A DNA stretch of 64,000 bases from Lentisalinibacter salinarum (GTDB lineage Bacteria > Pseudomonadota > Gammaproteobacteria > Steroidobacterales > Woeseiaceae), in NCBI RefSeq assembly GCF_040706555.1, contig NZ_JAPDRH010000005.1, positions 62,001 through 126,000 on the forward strand, given 5' to 3'. Numbering within the stretch: the stretch's first letter is position 1; each line of letters opens with the position of its first letter. The notes beneath the pieces are model-generated. The model worked only from the letters and a program-made list of their open reading frames with translations. It did no database searches and was not told the DNA's origin. The translations under genes and the position numbers were made by a program. Positions 27,171 to 35,951 of this stretch are shown one piece after another.

Positions 27171-30100
27171 CTAGCTTGCCATCGCCTCCGGCCGGGCGCC
27201 AGCGGCCAGCCGGTCCAGCAGCGCGTGCAGGTGTCCCACCCGGTCGTCGACCTCCGGCAGGGGTGTGCGGAAGTTAAGCCGGTCGTCGTTCTTCAGCCGG
27301 TAGATGCTGCCCGGCTCCTGGATGAGTTCGATGAGCGTGATGGGCTCGACGGCCGGCTCCGGACCGAACTGCACCGAGCCGCCCTCCGGGCCGACGTCGA
27401 TCTTGCGGATGCCCAGCGGCTCGGCGGCGATGCGCAGCTCGGCCACCTGCAGCAGCCGGCGCGCCGGTTCCGGGAGCAGGCCGAAGCGGTCGATGAGTTC
27501 CACCTGCAGCTCGCGCAGATCGTCGGCGCTGTCGGTGCCGGCGATGCGCTTGTACAGCACCAGGCGCAGGTGCACGTCGGGCACGTAGTCGTCGGGCAGA
27601 AGGGCGGCGCCGTGAAGGTTGATCTCGACCCCGCCGTGCAGGGGTTTGTCGAAGTCCGGCTGGTCGCCCCGCCGCAGGCTGTCCACGGCCCGCTGCAGCA
27701 TCTCGGTGTACAGCGCAAAGCCGATCTCCTGGATCTGCCCGCTCTGCTCGTCGCCCAGCAGTTCGCCGGCGCCGCGGATCTCGAGATCGTGGCTGGCCAG
27801 CGCGAAGCCGGCGCCCAGGTCCTCCAGCGAATCGATGGCGTCCAGCCGCTTCACCGCGTCGGCGGTCATGGTGGCTTTCGGCGGCGCGATCAGGTAGGCA
27901 TAGGCGCGGTGATGCGAGCGTCCCACCCGTCCGCGCAACTGGTGCAGCTGGGCCAGGCCGAAGCGGTCGGCCCGGTTGATGACGATGGTGTTCGCCGTCG
28001 GCACGTCGATGCCGCTCTCGATGATGGTCGTGCACAGCAGCACATTGAAGCGGCGGTGATAGAAGTCCAGCATCACCTGCTCGAGTTCGCGCTCCGGCAT
28101 CTGGCCGTGGCCCACCCGGATGTCGGCCTCCGGCACCAGTTCGGCGAGCCTCTGGCGCACCCGCTCGATGTCCTCCACCCGGTTGTGGACGAAGTAGACC
28201 TGGCCGCCGCGCTTGATCTCGCGCAGGCAGGCCTCGCGCACCATGGCGTCGTTCCACTGGCTGACGAAGGTCTTCACGGAGAGGCGCTCCGACGGCGGCG
28301 TGGTGATCAGCGACAGTTCCCTGAGCCCGCCCAGTGCCATGTTCAGCGTGCGCGGAATGGGCGTGGCGGTCAGCGTCAGTACGTCCACGTCCGCGCGCAG
28401 CGCCTTCAGCGCTTCCTTGTGCCGCACGCCGAAGCGGTGTTCCTCGTCGACGATCACGAGACCGAGGTCCCGGAACAGCGAGGTGTGCTGCAGCAGCTTG
28501 TGGGTGGCGATGACGATGTCCACCTTGCCCGCGGACACGTCGGCCAGCACGGTGTCGGTGTCCTTGCGGGAGCGGAACCGGGACAGCACCTCGATGCGTA
28601 CCGGCCAGTCGGCGAAGCGGTCGCTGAACGTCTGATAGTGCTGCTGTGCGAGTAGGGTGGTCGGCACCAGCATGGCCACCTGCTTGCCGGCCTGGACGGC
28701 GACGAACGCGGCCCTGAGCGCCACCTCCGTCTTGCCGAAGCCCACATCGCCGCAGACGACCCGGTCCATCGAACTGGCGGTGCGCATGTCGGTGAGTACC
28801 TCCTCGATCACGCGCTGCTGGTCCTCGGTGGGCTCGAAGGGGAAGTCGGCCTCGAACGCCCGGTAGTCGTGCTCGTCCAGGTGGAAAGCGTGGCCGGGCC
28901 GCGCGGCGCGGCGCGCGTAGACGTCGAGGAGTTCGGCAGCCACGTCGCGCACCTTCTCCGCCGCCCGGCGTTTCGCCCGCTCCCACTGGTCGCTGCCCAG
29001 CCGGTGCAGCGGCGCATTTTCGGGGGAGGCGCCGGTGTAGCGGGAGATCAGGTGCAGCGAGTGCACCGGCACGTACAGCTTGTCGCCGTCCGCATATTCC
29101 AGCGTGAGGAACTCGGCCGGTATGTCGCCGACCTCCAGCGTCGACAGGCCCACGTAGCGGCCCACACCGTATTCCTCATGCACGACCGGCGCGCCCTCGC
29201 GCAGGTCGCTCAGCTGGCGGATGATGTTCTCGGGGTCCCGGCTCGCGCGCCGCCGCCGGCTCGTCTGCCGCGCCCGCTCGCCGAACAGGCTCTGCTCGGG
29301 CACGATGGCGAGCCCGGCCGCGGGCAGGATGACTCCGTTCTCGAGCGGGCCGAGCGCGATGGCTAGCGGCGCGTCCGTGGCCGTGAATTCCTGCCAGTCC
29401 GCGACCCGGGCCGGCGCCCGTTTCAGGTCGGTGAGCAGATCGGCCAGCGCTTCCCGGCGGCCGGCCGACTCAGCGGTGAACAGCACCCGGCCGTCGAAGC
29501 CGTCAAGGAAGGCGGTCAGGGCGCCGGCCGCCTCTTCCCGCCGGCTGTCGAGTCGCAGCACGGGCACCGGCTTCGCGCCGAAGTCCTCGCCTTCTTCCGG
29601 CAGCGGCTTGTTGGCGGACAGCAGGATGCGCGGACGTCCGGCGAGCCGCTCGCGCACGGCGTCCACCGGCAGGAAGGCCTCGTCGGGCGCCAGCACGGGA
29701 CGATCCGGGTCGAGGGACACCAGGGCATGGCGTTCCTCGATCTCGGCGCGGAAAGCGGCCAGCGAGTCGTCCAGCTCGGCACCGGCCGCGATCAGCGTGG
29801 ATCGCGGCAGATAGTCCAGCAGCGTCGCGGTCTCATCGAAGAACAGCGGCAGGTAGTACTCGATGCCGCCGTGGGCGATGCCTTCCGATACGTCCCGGTA
29901 GATCGGCGAGCGCGCGGCCTCGCCGGCGAAGCGGGCCCGATAGCGGCGGCGGAAGCCGCGGACGGCATCCGCGTCCAGCGGCGCCTCGCGGGCCGGCAGA
30001 ATCTCGATCTTGTCCAGCGACTCGCCGGAGAGCTGGGTGTCGGGGTCGAAGGCGCGGAGCGTGTCGATCTCCTCGTCGAACAGGTCGATGCGGTAGGGCT

Positions 30101-30641
30101 CGCGCGCGCCCATGGGGAACAGGTCGATAATGGCGCCGCGGACGGCGAACTCACCGTGCTCCGAGACCTCCGGCACGCGCAGGTAGCCGCCGGCCTCCAG
30201 GCCGCGGATGAACTCGTCCCGGTCGAGGGTCTCCCCCGTGTGGAGCGACAGCGCGCGCGCCGTCACGTAGTCCGTCGGCGGCAGCCGCTGCATCAGGCAC
30301 GGCGCGGCCACCACGACGATGCCGCGCGTGAGCGTCGGCAGCCCGGCCAGCGTGGCGAGCCGCTCGGAGACGATGTCCTGGTGGGGGGAGAAGCTGTCGT
30401 AGGGTAGCGTCTCCCAGTCCGGGAAGTGGAACACCGGCGTATCGGCGTCGGCGAAGAAGCCCAGCGCCGCCTCCAGGCGGTCCGCCTCGCGCGCGGAGGC
30501 GGCGACGGCGAGCACCGGACCCCGATGACGGGCCGCCGCCTCGGCGATGGCCAGCGCGTCCGCCTCGCCCACGAGTCCGCCCCAGCGCACGGGCGATGCG
30601 CCGGTTGCAGGCAAATCCGGTCTGCGTAAAGTTACCGTCAT
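27171..30641 (-). CDS. mfd: transcription-repair coupling factor Mfd
   Basis: 1156 residues. Removes RNA polymerase stalled at DNA damage and recruits UvrA. The order is UvrB-like N-terminal domains, the polymerase-interacting domain near VVHEEYGVGRYVGL, the translocase with GDVGFGKTEVALRAAF (Walker A) and DEEHRFG (motif II), and the C-terminal TRCF domain. The ATG at 30641 fits the family N-terminus, yet no ribosome-binding site precedes it: the upstream bases are a terminator hairpin and T-run. Confidence 0.97.
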   Translation of the reverse strand: MTVTLRRPDLPATGASPVRWGGLVGEADALAIAEAAARHRGPVLAVAASAREADRLEAALGFFADADTPVFHFPDWETLPYDSFSPHQDIVSERLATLAGLPTLTRGIVVVAAPCLMQRLPPTDYVTARALSLHTGETLDRDEFIRGLEAGGYLRVPEVSEHGEFAVRGAIIDLFPMGAREPYRIDLFDEEIDTLRAFDPDTQLSGESLDKIEILPAREAPLDADAVRGFRRRYRARFAGEAARSPIYRDVSEGIAHGGIEYYLPLFFDETATLLDYLPRSTLIAAGAELDDSLAAFRAEIEERHALVSLDPDRPVLAPDEAFLPVDAVRERLAGRPRILLSANKPLPEEGEDFGAKPVPVLRLDSRREEAAGALTAFLDGFDGRVLFTAESAGRREALADLLTDLKRAPARVADWQEFTATDAPLAIALGPLENGVILPAAGLAIVPEQSLFGERARQTSRRRRASRDPENIIRQLSDLREGAPVVHEEYGVGRYVGLSTLEVGDIPAEFLTLEYADGDKLYVPVHSLHLISRYTGASPENAPLHRLGSDQWERAKRRAAEKVRDVAAELLDVYARRAARPGHAFHLDEHDYRAFEADFPFEPTEDQQRVIEEVLTDMRTASSMDRVVCGDVGFGKTEVALRAAFVAVQAGKQVAMLVPTTLLAQQHYQTFSDRFADWPVRIEVLSRFRSRKDTDTVLADVSAGKVDIVIATHKLLQHTSLFRDLGLVIVDEEHRFGVRHKEALKALRADVDVLTLTATPIPRTLNMALGGLRELSLITTPPSERLSVKTFVSQWNDAMVREACLREIKRGGQVYFVHNRVEDIERVRQRLAELVPEADIRVGHGQMPERELEQVMLDFYHRRFNVLLCTTIIESGIDVPTANTIVINRADRFGLAQLHQLRGRVGRSHHRAYAYLIAPPKATMTADAVKRLDAIDSLEDLGAGFALASHDLEIRGAGELLGDEQSGQIQEIGFALYTEMLQRAVDSLRRGDQPDFDKPLHGGVEINLHGAALLPDDYVPDVHLRLVLYKRIAGTDSADDLRELQVELIDRFGLLPEPARRLLQVAELRIAAEPLGIRKIDVGPEGGSVQFGPEPAVEPITLIELIQEPGSIYRLKNDDRLNFRTPLPEVDDRVGHLHALLDRLAAGARPEAMAS

Positions 30642-30645
30642 AACG

Positions 30646-30700
30646 AAAAAGGGCCGCCCGCAGGCGGCCCGGTAGTGTGCGGGCCGCCTGCGGGCGGCCC
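30646..30700 (-). terminator. Rho-independent terminator with twin palindromes
   Basis: Two 20-bp palindromic units, 30651-30670 and 30681-30700, each with 8-bp GC arms (GGGCCGCC/GGCGGCCC) and a 4-base loop. The second is the reverse complement of the first. On the minus strand the last hairpin runs directly into TTTTT (30650-30646), a good intrinsic terminator for the small gene ending at 30810. It stops five bases before the mfd start codon. Confidence 0.85.
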
Positions 30701-30742
30701 ATCAGTATCTCATAACCGGCGTGTCGTTGCCGCCGCCGAAGC

Positions 30743-30804
30743 GTGGCCGGGAGGCGGTGGTCGGCAGAGCGGTCGGCAGAGCGGTCGGGAGGACGGCCGG
30801 GAGG
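30743..30804. repeat. degenerate 12-bp tandem repeat
   Basis: Five copies of a 12-base unit of the form RYGGYCGGSAGR: one at 30743-30754, a two-base gap, then four in a row from 30757. Two neighbouring units differ by one base. It lies in the 3' untranslated region of the BamE-like gene; no function is evident. Confidence 0.6.
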
Positions 30805-30809
30805 CGGCC

Positions 30810-31133
30810 TCAGCCGGCGCTGCCGCGCTTCAGTACCGCGTGGATCACCCGGTTGTGCTCGAAATAGACCACGAACTCCGGGTATTCCCAGCGCGTGATC
30901 GGCGGCTCGCCGACCGGCGCGCGGCGCATCGTCGGCTGTCCCCAGTCGGACTGCACCTTCTGCATGGTCATGCCCCGGGTGGGCCGGTCGCCGCCGGTGA
31001 GCATGGCACTGCCGGCATCCATGTCGAGGCTCTCCGCGTGGGCGGCGCTGCTCATGGCCAGCATTGTGGCCAGCACCGTGGTCAGCATCAGACCCGTCGT
31101 CAGGGCGGCAAGCGTCAGTTTCAGGCTCTGCAT
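30810..31133 (-). CDS. small secreted protein, BamE-like / DUF2845-like
   Basis: 107 residues with a cleavable signal peptide (ends AAHAES, about residues 31-36; no lipobox). The mature part has TRGMTMQKVQSDWGQP and ITRWEYPEFVVYFEHNRVIHAVL, a pattern I associate with small periplasmic proteins of BamE/OmlA-like fold. Function unknown. The start at 31133 follows GCGGAG on the minus strand. Its transcript is expected to end at the terminator before mfd. Confidence 0.7.
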   Translation of the reverse strand: MQSLKLTLAALTTGLMLTTVLATMLAMSSAAHAESLDMDAGSAMLTGGDRPTRGMTMQKVQSDWGQPTMRRAPVGEPPITRWEYPEFVVYFEHNRVIHAVLKRGSAG

Positions 31134-31161
31134 GGCGGCTCTCCGCTTCGAAACCGGGTCG

Positions 31162-31167
31162 AATATA
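31162..31167 (-). promoter_or_regulatory. candidate -10 for the BamE-like gene
   Basis: TATATT on the minus strand, 29 bp upstream of the start codon. The -35 region at 17 bp is only T-rich (TTTTTC), so the promoter would be weak or assisted. Confidence 0.4.
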
Positions 31168-31179
31168 GCACCGGCCGCA

Positions 31180-31208
31180 TTGAGGAAAAATGTCGTAGTG
31201 CGTAGATT
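31180..31208 (+). promoter_or_regulatory. candidate sigma-70 promoter for sfsA
   Basis: TTGAGG (31180-31185), 17 bp, TAGATT (31203-31208); four of six matches in each hexamer. It would start transcription about 24 bases before the sfsA GTG. Confidence 0.5.
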
Positions 31209-31238
31209 TGCCGGAATTTTTGTTGTAGGGAGCCGGCC

Positions 31239-31997
31239 GTGGAGTTCGACCGCCCGCTGCGCGAGGCGCGCCTGTTGCGTCGCTACAAGCGCTTTCTCGC
31301 CGACGTGGAATTCGCCGACACCGGGGAGGCGTGCACCGTGCATTGTCCGAACACGGGCGCCATGACCGGCTGCGCCGAGCCGGGCTCCCGGGTCTGGCTC
31401 AGCCACTCCGATAACCCGCGGCGCCGCTATGCCTGGACCTGGGAACTGGTGGAGGCCGCCGGCGGCACGCTGGTGGGCATCCACACCGGCCGCACCAACG
31501 CCATCGTCGGCGAGGCACTGGAGGCGGGCCGCATACCCGAGCTGGCCGGCTATTGCGCGGATCGTACCGCGCACCGCGTTGCCGATCGCCCGGCGCAGGA
31601 CCGGGTCCTGCAGCGGGAGGCCCGATACCCGGATTCGCGCAGCCGGGCGGATTTCCTGCTCGCCGGCGAGCCGCGCTGCTGGGTGGAGGTGAAGAACGTC
31701 ACCGCGGCGGTCAGCGGCCGGCGGGCCGTGTTCCCCGACGCCGTCAGCGCGCGGGCCTCGGCGCACATGCGCAAGCTGGCGCAGCGACTGCGGGCCGGCG
31801 ATGCCGCCGCCCTGGTCTTCTGCGTGCAGCGCGACGACGTGGACGTCGTCGCACCGGCCCGCGAGATCGATCCCGTCTACGCGGAGGCGCTCGCCGAGGC
31901 GGCGGCAGAGGGCGTGCAGGTACTCGCCTGGGGTGCCAGCGTCACGCCCGAGTGCATCCGCCTGGACCGTCCGCTGGAGGTGGACATCGCCGGGTGA
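31239..31997 (+). CDS. sfsA: sugar fermentation stimulation protein SfsA
   Basis: 252 residues. A putative DNA-binding or nuclease-like protein originally linked to maltose genes; the true role is unclear. Family motifs HCPNTGAMTGC, GIHTGRTNAIV, FLLAGEPRCWVEVKNVT and FPDAVSARASAHMRKL are present. GTG start at 31239 with AGGGAG ahead. The stop overlaps a possible GTG start of the next gene. Confidence 0.93.
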   Translation: MEFDRPLREARLLRRYKRFLADVEFADTGEACTVHCPNTGAMTGCAEPGSRVWLSHSDNPRRRYAWTWELVEAAGGTLVGIHTGRTNAIVGEALEAGRIPELAGYCADRTAHRVADRPAQDRVLQREARYPDSRSRADFLLAGEPRCWVEVKNVTAAVSGRRAVFPDAVSARASAHMRKLAQRLRAGDAAALVFCVQRDDVDVVAPAREIDPVYAEALAEAAAEGVQVLAWGASVTPECIRLDRPLEVDIAG

Positions 31998-32026
31998 GCC
32001 GACAGCGCTTGTGGTTTAATCTCGCC

Positions 32027-33277
32027 ATGGCCGGCATGAAGGGACCGCTGGAACTCGCGATCGGACTCCGATACCTGCGTGCGCGCCGGCGGACCCGCTT
32101 CGTCTCGTTCATCACGCTGGCCTCGTCCATCGGGATTGCGGTTGGTGTAGCGGCGCTCATCGTCATCCTGTCGGTGATGAACGGCTTCGAGAACGAGCTC
32201 CGCAGCCGCCTGCTCAGCATGACCGCGCACGCCGCGGTGACGGGCGCCGGGGGCGCCCTCGAGCGATGGCCGCAGGTGCTGGAGCGGGTGCGCGCCCAGC
32301 CCGGCGTGATGGCGGCGGCCCCCTACGTGGAATTCGAGGCGATGGCCCGGTCCCGTGCGGGGCTGCAACCCCTGTTCGTCACCGGCATCGACCCGCCGAT
32401 CGAGACAGAGGTCTCGGCTGCCGCCTCCAGCATGGTGTCGGGGCGGCTCGGACGGCTGGAGCCCGGCAGCTTCAACATCGTCCTGGGCCGGCTGCTCGCG
32501 ATCAACCTGGGCGTTCGCGTAGGCGACGAGGTGATGCTGCTCATCCCCCGGCTGACGGAAGGCGAGGTCCGCCCGGAACTCCGGCGCTTCCACGTGGCCG
32601 GTGTGTTCGAGGCAGGACTGCAGGACCACGACGCCTCGCTGGCCCTGGTCGCGCTCGAGGACGCGGCCGCGATCCGGCGGCTCGGCGACGCGGTAAGCGG
32701 CATCCGCGTGAAGACCGACGACGTCATGCAGGCGCCTGCAATCGCGGCGGCGCTGGAGGCGAGGCTCGGCGAGGGTTACGAGACCAGCGACTGGAGCCGG
32801 GAGAATGCGAGCTACTTCCGGGCCGTGCGTCTCGAGAAGACCATGATGTCGCTGATTCTCTCGCTCATCGTCGCCGTCGCCGCCTTCAATATCGTGGCGA
32901 GTCTGGTCATGGTGGTCACCGACAAGGAGACGGACATCGCCATCCTGCGGACGCTCGGCATGAGCCCCGGCAGCGTGCTGCGCATATTCCTCACCCAGGG
33001 CCTCGTGATCGGGTGGGTCGGTGCCATCGGCGGCGTGGCGCTCGGCACGTTGCTGGCGGTGAACGTGCCGGTGATCGTGCCGGTGCTGGAGCAGACCTTC
33101 GGCTTCCAGATCATGCCCGGCGACGTCTACTACGTGACCGAGATCCCCTCGGACCTGCAACTCGCCGACGTGCTCGGGATCGCCACTGCGGCCCTGGGAC
33201 TCACGGGCCTGGCCACCCTGTATCCGGCGCGGCGCGCGGCCGCCGTAGCGCCGGCGAGGGCGCTGCGTTATGACTAG
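32027..33277 (+). CDS. lolE: lipoprotein-releasing ABC permease, LolE-like
   Basis: 416 residues from ATG 32027; GTG 31994 (overlapping sfsA) and ATG 32036 are alternatives. Topology is one N-terminal membrane helix (about 24-48), a large periplasmic domain, then three helices (about 270 on), as in FtsX/MacB-type permeases. With LolD it extracts lipoproteins from the inner membrane and hands them to LolA. The segment GLQDHDASLALVALEDA and VSGIRVKTDDV resemble E. coli LolE, and the LolC hook motif is absent. The C/E assignment is tentative. Confidence 0.72.
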   Translation: MAGMKGPLELAIGLRYLRARRRTRFVSFITLASSIGIAVGVAALIVILSVMNGFENELRSRLLSMTAHAAVTGAGGALERWPQVLERVRAQPGVMAAAPYVEFEAMARSRAGLQPLFVTGIDPPIETEVSAAASSMVSGRLGRLEPGSFNIVLGRLLAINLGVRVGDEVMLLIPRLTEGEVRPELRRFHVAGVFEAGLQDHDASLALVALEDAAAIRRLGDAVSGIRVKTDDVMQAPAIAAALEARLGEGYETSDWSRENASYFRAVRLEKTMMSLILSLIVAVAAFNIVASLVMVVTDKETDIAILRTLGMSPGSVLRIFLTQGLVIGWVGAIGGVALGTLLAVNVPVIVPVLEQTFGFQIMPGDVYYVTEIPSDLQLADVLGIATAALGLTGLATLYPARRAAAVAPARALRYD

Positions 33278-34556
33278 GCTGGCTACTCCCGGCTCTCCGC
33301 AATCGCCGCTGGCAAGATACTGGGAGTGGCTCGTCGGCATCCGCTACGTACGCTCGCGCCACCGCAACAGCTTCGTCTCCTTCATCTCCCTGATCTCGAT
33401 GGCGGGCATCGCGGTGGGCGTGATGGTGCTGATCGTGGTCCTGTCGGTGGTGAACGGCTTCGAGCGCGAACTGCAGGAGCGCATCCTGGCGATGTCCGCG
33501 GAGGCGACCATCGAGGGACCGGCGGGCCGTCTCGAGGACTGGCAGCGGCTCGCGGAAGGCGCGCTGGCCGACCCGCGGGTGCGGGCGGTCGCGCCGTTCG
33601 TCTCGGGCCGCGGGCTCGTGGCGGGTGCCGGGGCGATGAGCGGCATCGCCATCCGCGGCGTCGACCCCGCCCGGGAGAAGAACGTCTCCGGCATCGAGGG
33701 GCTCATGCGGGAGGGTTCGCTGGCCGATCTGCAACCGCGCTCCTATCGGGTGATTCTCGGCGTCGACCTCGCCGACGCGCTGGGCGTCGCGCCCGGCGAG
33801 CAGGTGTTGCTGATGCTGGCGGAAGGCGTCGTTACGCCCGCCGGTCTGATCCCGCGCATGCGCCGCTTCACCGTCGTCGGCACCTTCCGCGCCGGCATGT
33901 ACGAGTTCGATCGCCGGCAGGTCTTCATGCATATCGACGACGCCGCCCGGCTGTTCCGGCTGGGCGACGACGTCAGCGGACTGCGGCTCGCGCTGGGCGA
34001 TCTCTTCGGCGCGCCGGCCATCGTGCGCGAGGTGGCGACGTCGCTCGGCGGCGGCGTCCTGGTCAGCGACTGGACGCGGCGGCACTCCGGCTTCTTCCGC
34101 TCCATCAAGATCACCAAGTCGATCCTTTTCGTGATCCTGCTGCTGGTGATCGCCGTGGCGGCATTCAATATCGTCTCCACGCTGGTGATGGTGGTGAAGG
34201 ACAAGCAGCGTGACATCGCCATATTGCGCACTCTGGGCGCGCCGCCCGGCGGTATCCTGTCCGTGTTCGTGATACAGGGCGCCATCATCGGGGTCATCGG
34301 TACGGGCATCGGTCTCGCGCTGGGCGCGGCGCTGACGCTGAATCTGGAGACGATCGTCGGCTTCGCCGAGGGGGCGCTGGGATTCAAGTTCCTCGCGCCG
34401 GACGTGTATTTCATCAGCGATCTGCCGGCGGACCTGCGCGCGGGCGACCTGGCGCTGATCTGCGGCGTGGCGCTCGCGCTGTCGCTGCTGTCCACGCTGT
34501 ATCCGGCCTGGCGGGGCGCGCGCACCGACCCGGCGGACGCGCTGCGATTCGACTGA
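33270..34556 (+). CDS. lolC: lipoprotein-releasing ABC permease, LolC-like
   Basis: 428 residues, the same four-helix permease design as the gene upstream, which it overlaps by eight bases. The periplasmic segment VTPAGLIPRMRRFTVVGTF resembles the proline-containing hook by which E. coli LolC recruits LolA. The C-terminal half (VKDKQRDIAILRTLG, APDVYFISDLPADL) looks more like LolE, so the protein mixes features and the name is provisional. The two permeases and LolD form one operon. Confidence 0.72.
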   Translation: MTRLATPGSPQSPLARYWEWLVGIRYVRSRHRNSFVSFISLISMAGIAVGVMVLIVVLSVVNGFERELQERILAMSAEATIEGPAGRLEDWQRLAEGALADPRVRAVAPFVSGRGLVAGAGAMSGIAIRGVDPAREKNVSGIEGLMREGSLADLQPRSYRVILGVDLADALGVAPGEQVLLMLAEGVVTPAGLIPRMRRFTVVGTFRAGMYEFDRRQVFMHIDDAARLFRLGDDVSGLRLALGDLFGAPAIVREVATSLGGGVLVSDWTRRHSGFFRSIKITKSILFVILLLVIAVAAFNIVSTLVMVVKDKQRDIAILRTLGAPPGGILSVFVIQGAIIGVIGTGIGLALGAALTLNLETIVGFAEGALGFKFLAPDVYFISDLPADLRAGDLALICGVALALSLLSTLYPAWRGARTDPADALRFD

Positions 34557-34632
34557 TTTTCCGGTAAAGCGGGCACAAATGGCGGCGGCAGGCGCTGCGG
34601 CGAAAGCACAGGATTGGCAAGGGAAGAGGACA

Positions 34633-35322
34633 TTGACGGAACGGACAGAGCCGGTCATCGAGTGCCGGGGACTGAAACGCAGCTTCCGCGAAGCGGGCGG
34701 CGAGCTGACGGTGCTGGAGGGCGTCGATCTCACGGTGGCGCCCGGCGAGCGGGTGGCCATCGTCGGCGCTTCCGGCTCGGGCAAGACCACGCTGCTGCAG
34801 CTCCTCGGCGGGCTGGATGCGCCGACCGCCGGCGAGATCAGCATCTGCGGCAGGGCGATGCACCGGCTCGGCGACGGTGAACGGGGCCGGCTGAGGAACG
34901 AGGCCATCGGCTTCGTCTATCAGTTCCATCATCTGCTGCCGGAGTTCACGGCGCAGGAGAATGTGGCCATGCCGCTGCTGATTCGGCGGGTGGAGCGCGC
35001 GAGCGCGCTGGAATCCGCGCGGGAACTGCTGGCGCGGGTCGGGCTCGCCGAGCGGACGCACCACAAGCCCGGCGAGCTGTCGGGCGGCGAACGCCAGCGG
35101 GCGGCCGTGGCCCGTGCGCTCATCACCCGGCCGCGGGTCGTGCTCGCCGACGAGCCCACGGGCAATCTGGACGGACATACCGGCGAGCATGTGCTGGACC
35201 AGATGCTGGCGCTGAATCGCGAGTACGGCACGAGCCTGGTGATCGTGACCCACGACCTCGGCATCGCGGCGCGGATGGACCGGCAGCTGGAGCTGAAGGA
35301 CGGCCGGCTGGCGGCAGACTGA
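34633..35322 (+). CDS. lolD: lipoprotein-releasing ABC transporter ATP-binding protein LolD
   Basis: 229 residues (E. coli 233). Walker A GASGSGKTTLLQLL, signature LSGGERQRAAVARAL, Walker B VVLADEPTGNLD. The LolD family motif around YQFHHLLPEFTAQENVAMPL is intact and distinguishes it from general MacB-type ATPases. The start chosen is TTG 34633, directly after GGGAAGAGGA, giving the family length; ATG 34579 would add 18 residues without homology. Confidence 0.93.
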   Translation: MTERTEPVIECRGLKRSFREAGGELTVLEGVDLTVAPGERVAIVGASGSGKTTLLQLLGGLDAPTAGEISICGRAMHRLGDGERGRLRNEAIGFVYQFHHLLPEFTAQENVAMPLLIRRVERASALESARELLARVGLAERTHHKPGELSGGERQRAAVARALITRPRVVLADEPTGNLDGHTGEHVLDQMLALNREYGTSLVIVTHDLGIAARMDRQLELKDGRLAAD

Positions 35323-35328
35323 CGGTTT

Positions 35329-35886
35329 TCAGGGCAGGTCGCTTTCGTCGGGCCCGTCGCCGTCATCGCCGGCCGCGCGGGCCGCGCGGCGCCGTCGCGC
35401 CCGGACGTAGCCGCTGACCGACAGCCGCCAGATCAGGTTGAGTGAGAAATAGCCCACGGCGGCGGTGGCGCTGCCGAGTATGAAACAGCCCAGCAGGAAG
35501 GGCTGCCAGATGCCTACCATCTCCGTGACCGAGTCGGCGGGGATGTCGACGTTCGCCCGGGTCCTCATCTCCAGGATGGCGGCGCCGACCCGGTAGGCCG
35601 CGTAGTAGAAGGGCCCCATGGTCACCGGGTTCGTGATCAGCGTAGCGAGGACGGCGACAGGGATGTTCACCCGCAGGGCCAGCGCGACCAGCGCCGCGAT
35701 GATGCTGTGCCCCGGCACGGGGATCCACGCGCAGAACAGCCCCACGCCCACCCCCGGCACGATGCTGCGCCGGCGGGTACTCCAGATGCGCGGCTCGTGC
35801 AGGATGCGCTCGAACGGGCGCATGTACCACTGCCGTGCCACGGCATGTCGGTCGAAATTCAGGCGGCGAAAGAAGCGTCTGGGCAT
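35329..35886 (-). CDS. DUF2062 membrane protein
   Basis: 185 residues with two or three membrane helices. The motif GVGVGLFCAWIPVPGHSIIAALVALALRVN and TNPVTMGPFYYAAYRVG are diagnostic of DUF2062, a family of unknown function. It is convergent with lolD (6-bp gap) and divergent from comEC, the same neighbourhood as in other gammaproteobacteria. The C-terminus is Arg-rich then acidic. Confidence 0.87.
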   Translation of the reverse strand: MPRRFFRRLNFDRHAVARQWYMRPFERILHEPRIWSTRRRSIVPGVGVGLFCAWIPVPGHSIIAALVALALRVNIPVAVLATLITNPVTMGPFYYAAYRVGAAILEMRTRANVDIPADSVTEMVGIWQPFLLGCFILGSATAAVGYFSLNLIWRLSVSGYVRARRRRAARAAGDDGDGPDESDLP

Positions 35887-35951
35887 GGTCCCTGCAGGGC
35901 GCGGTGTCCGGGCGACGTCATCTTAACGGATCGGGGCAGGGGATTCCGACG

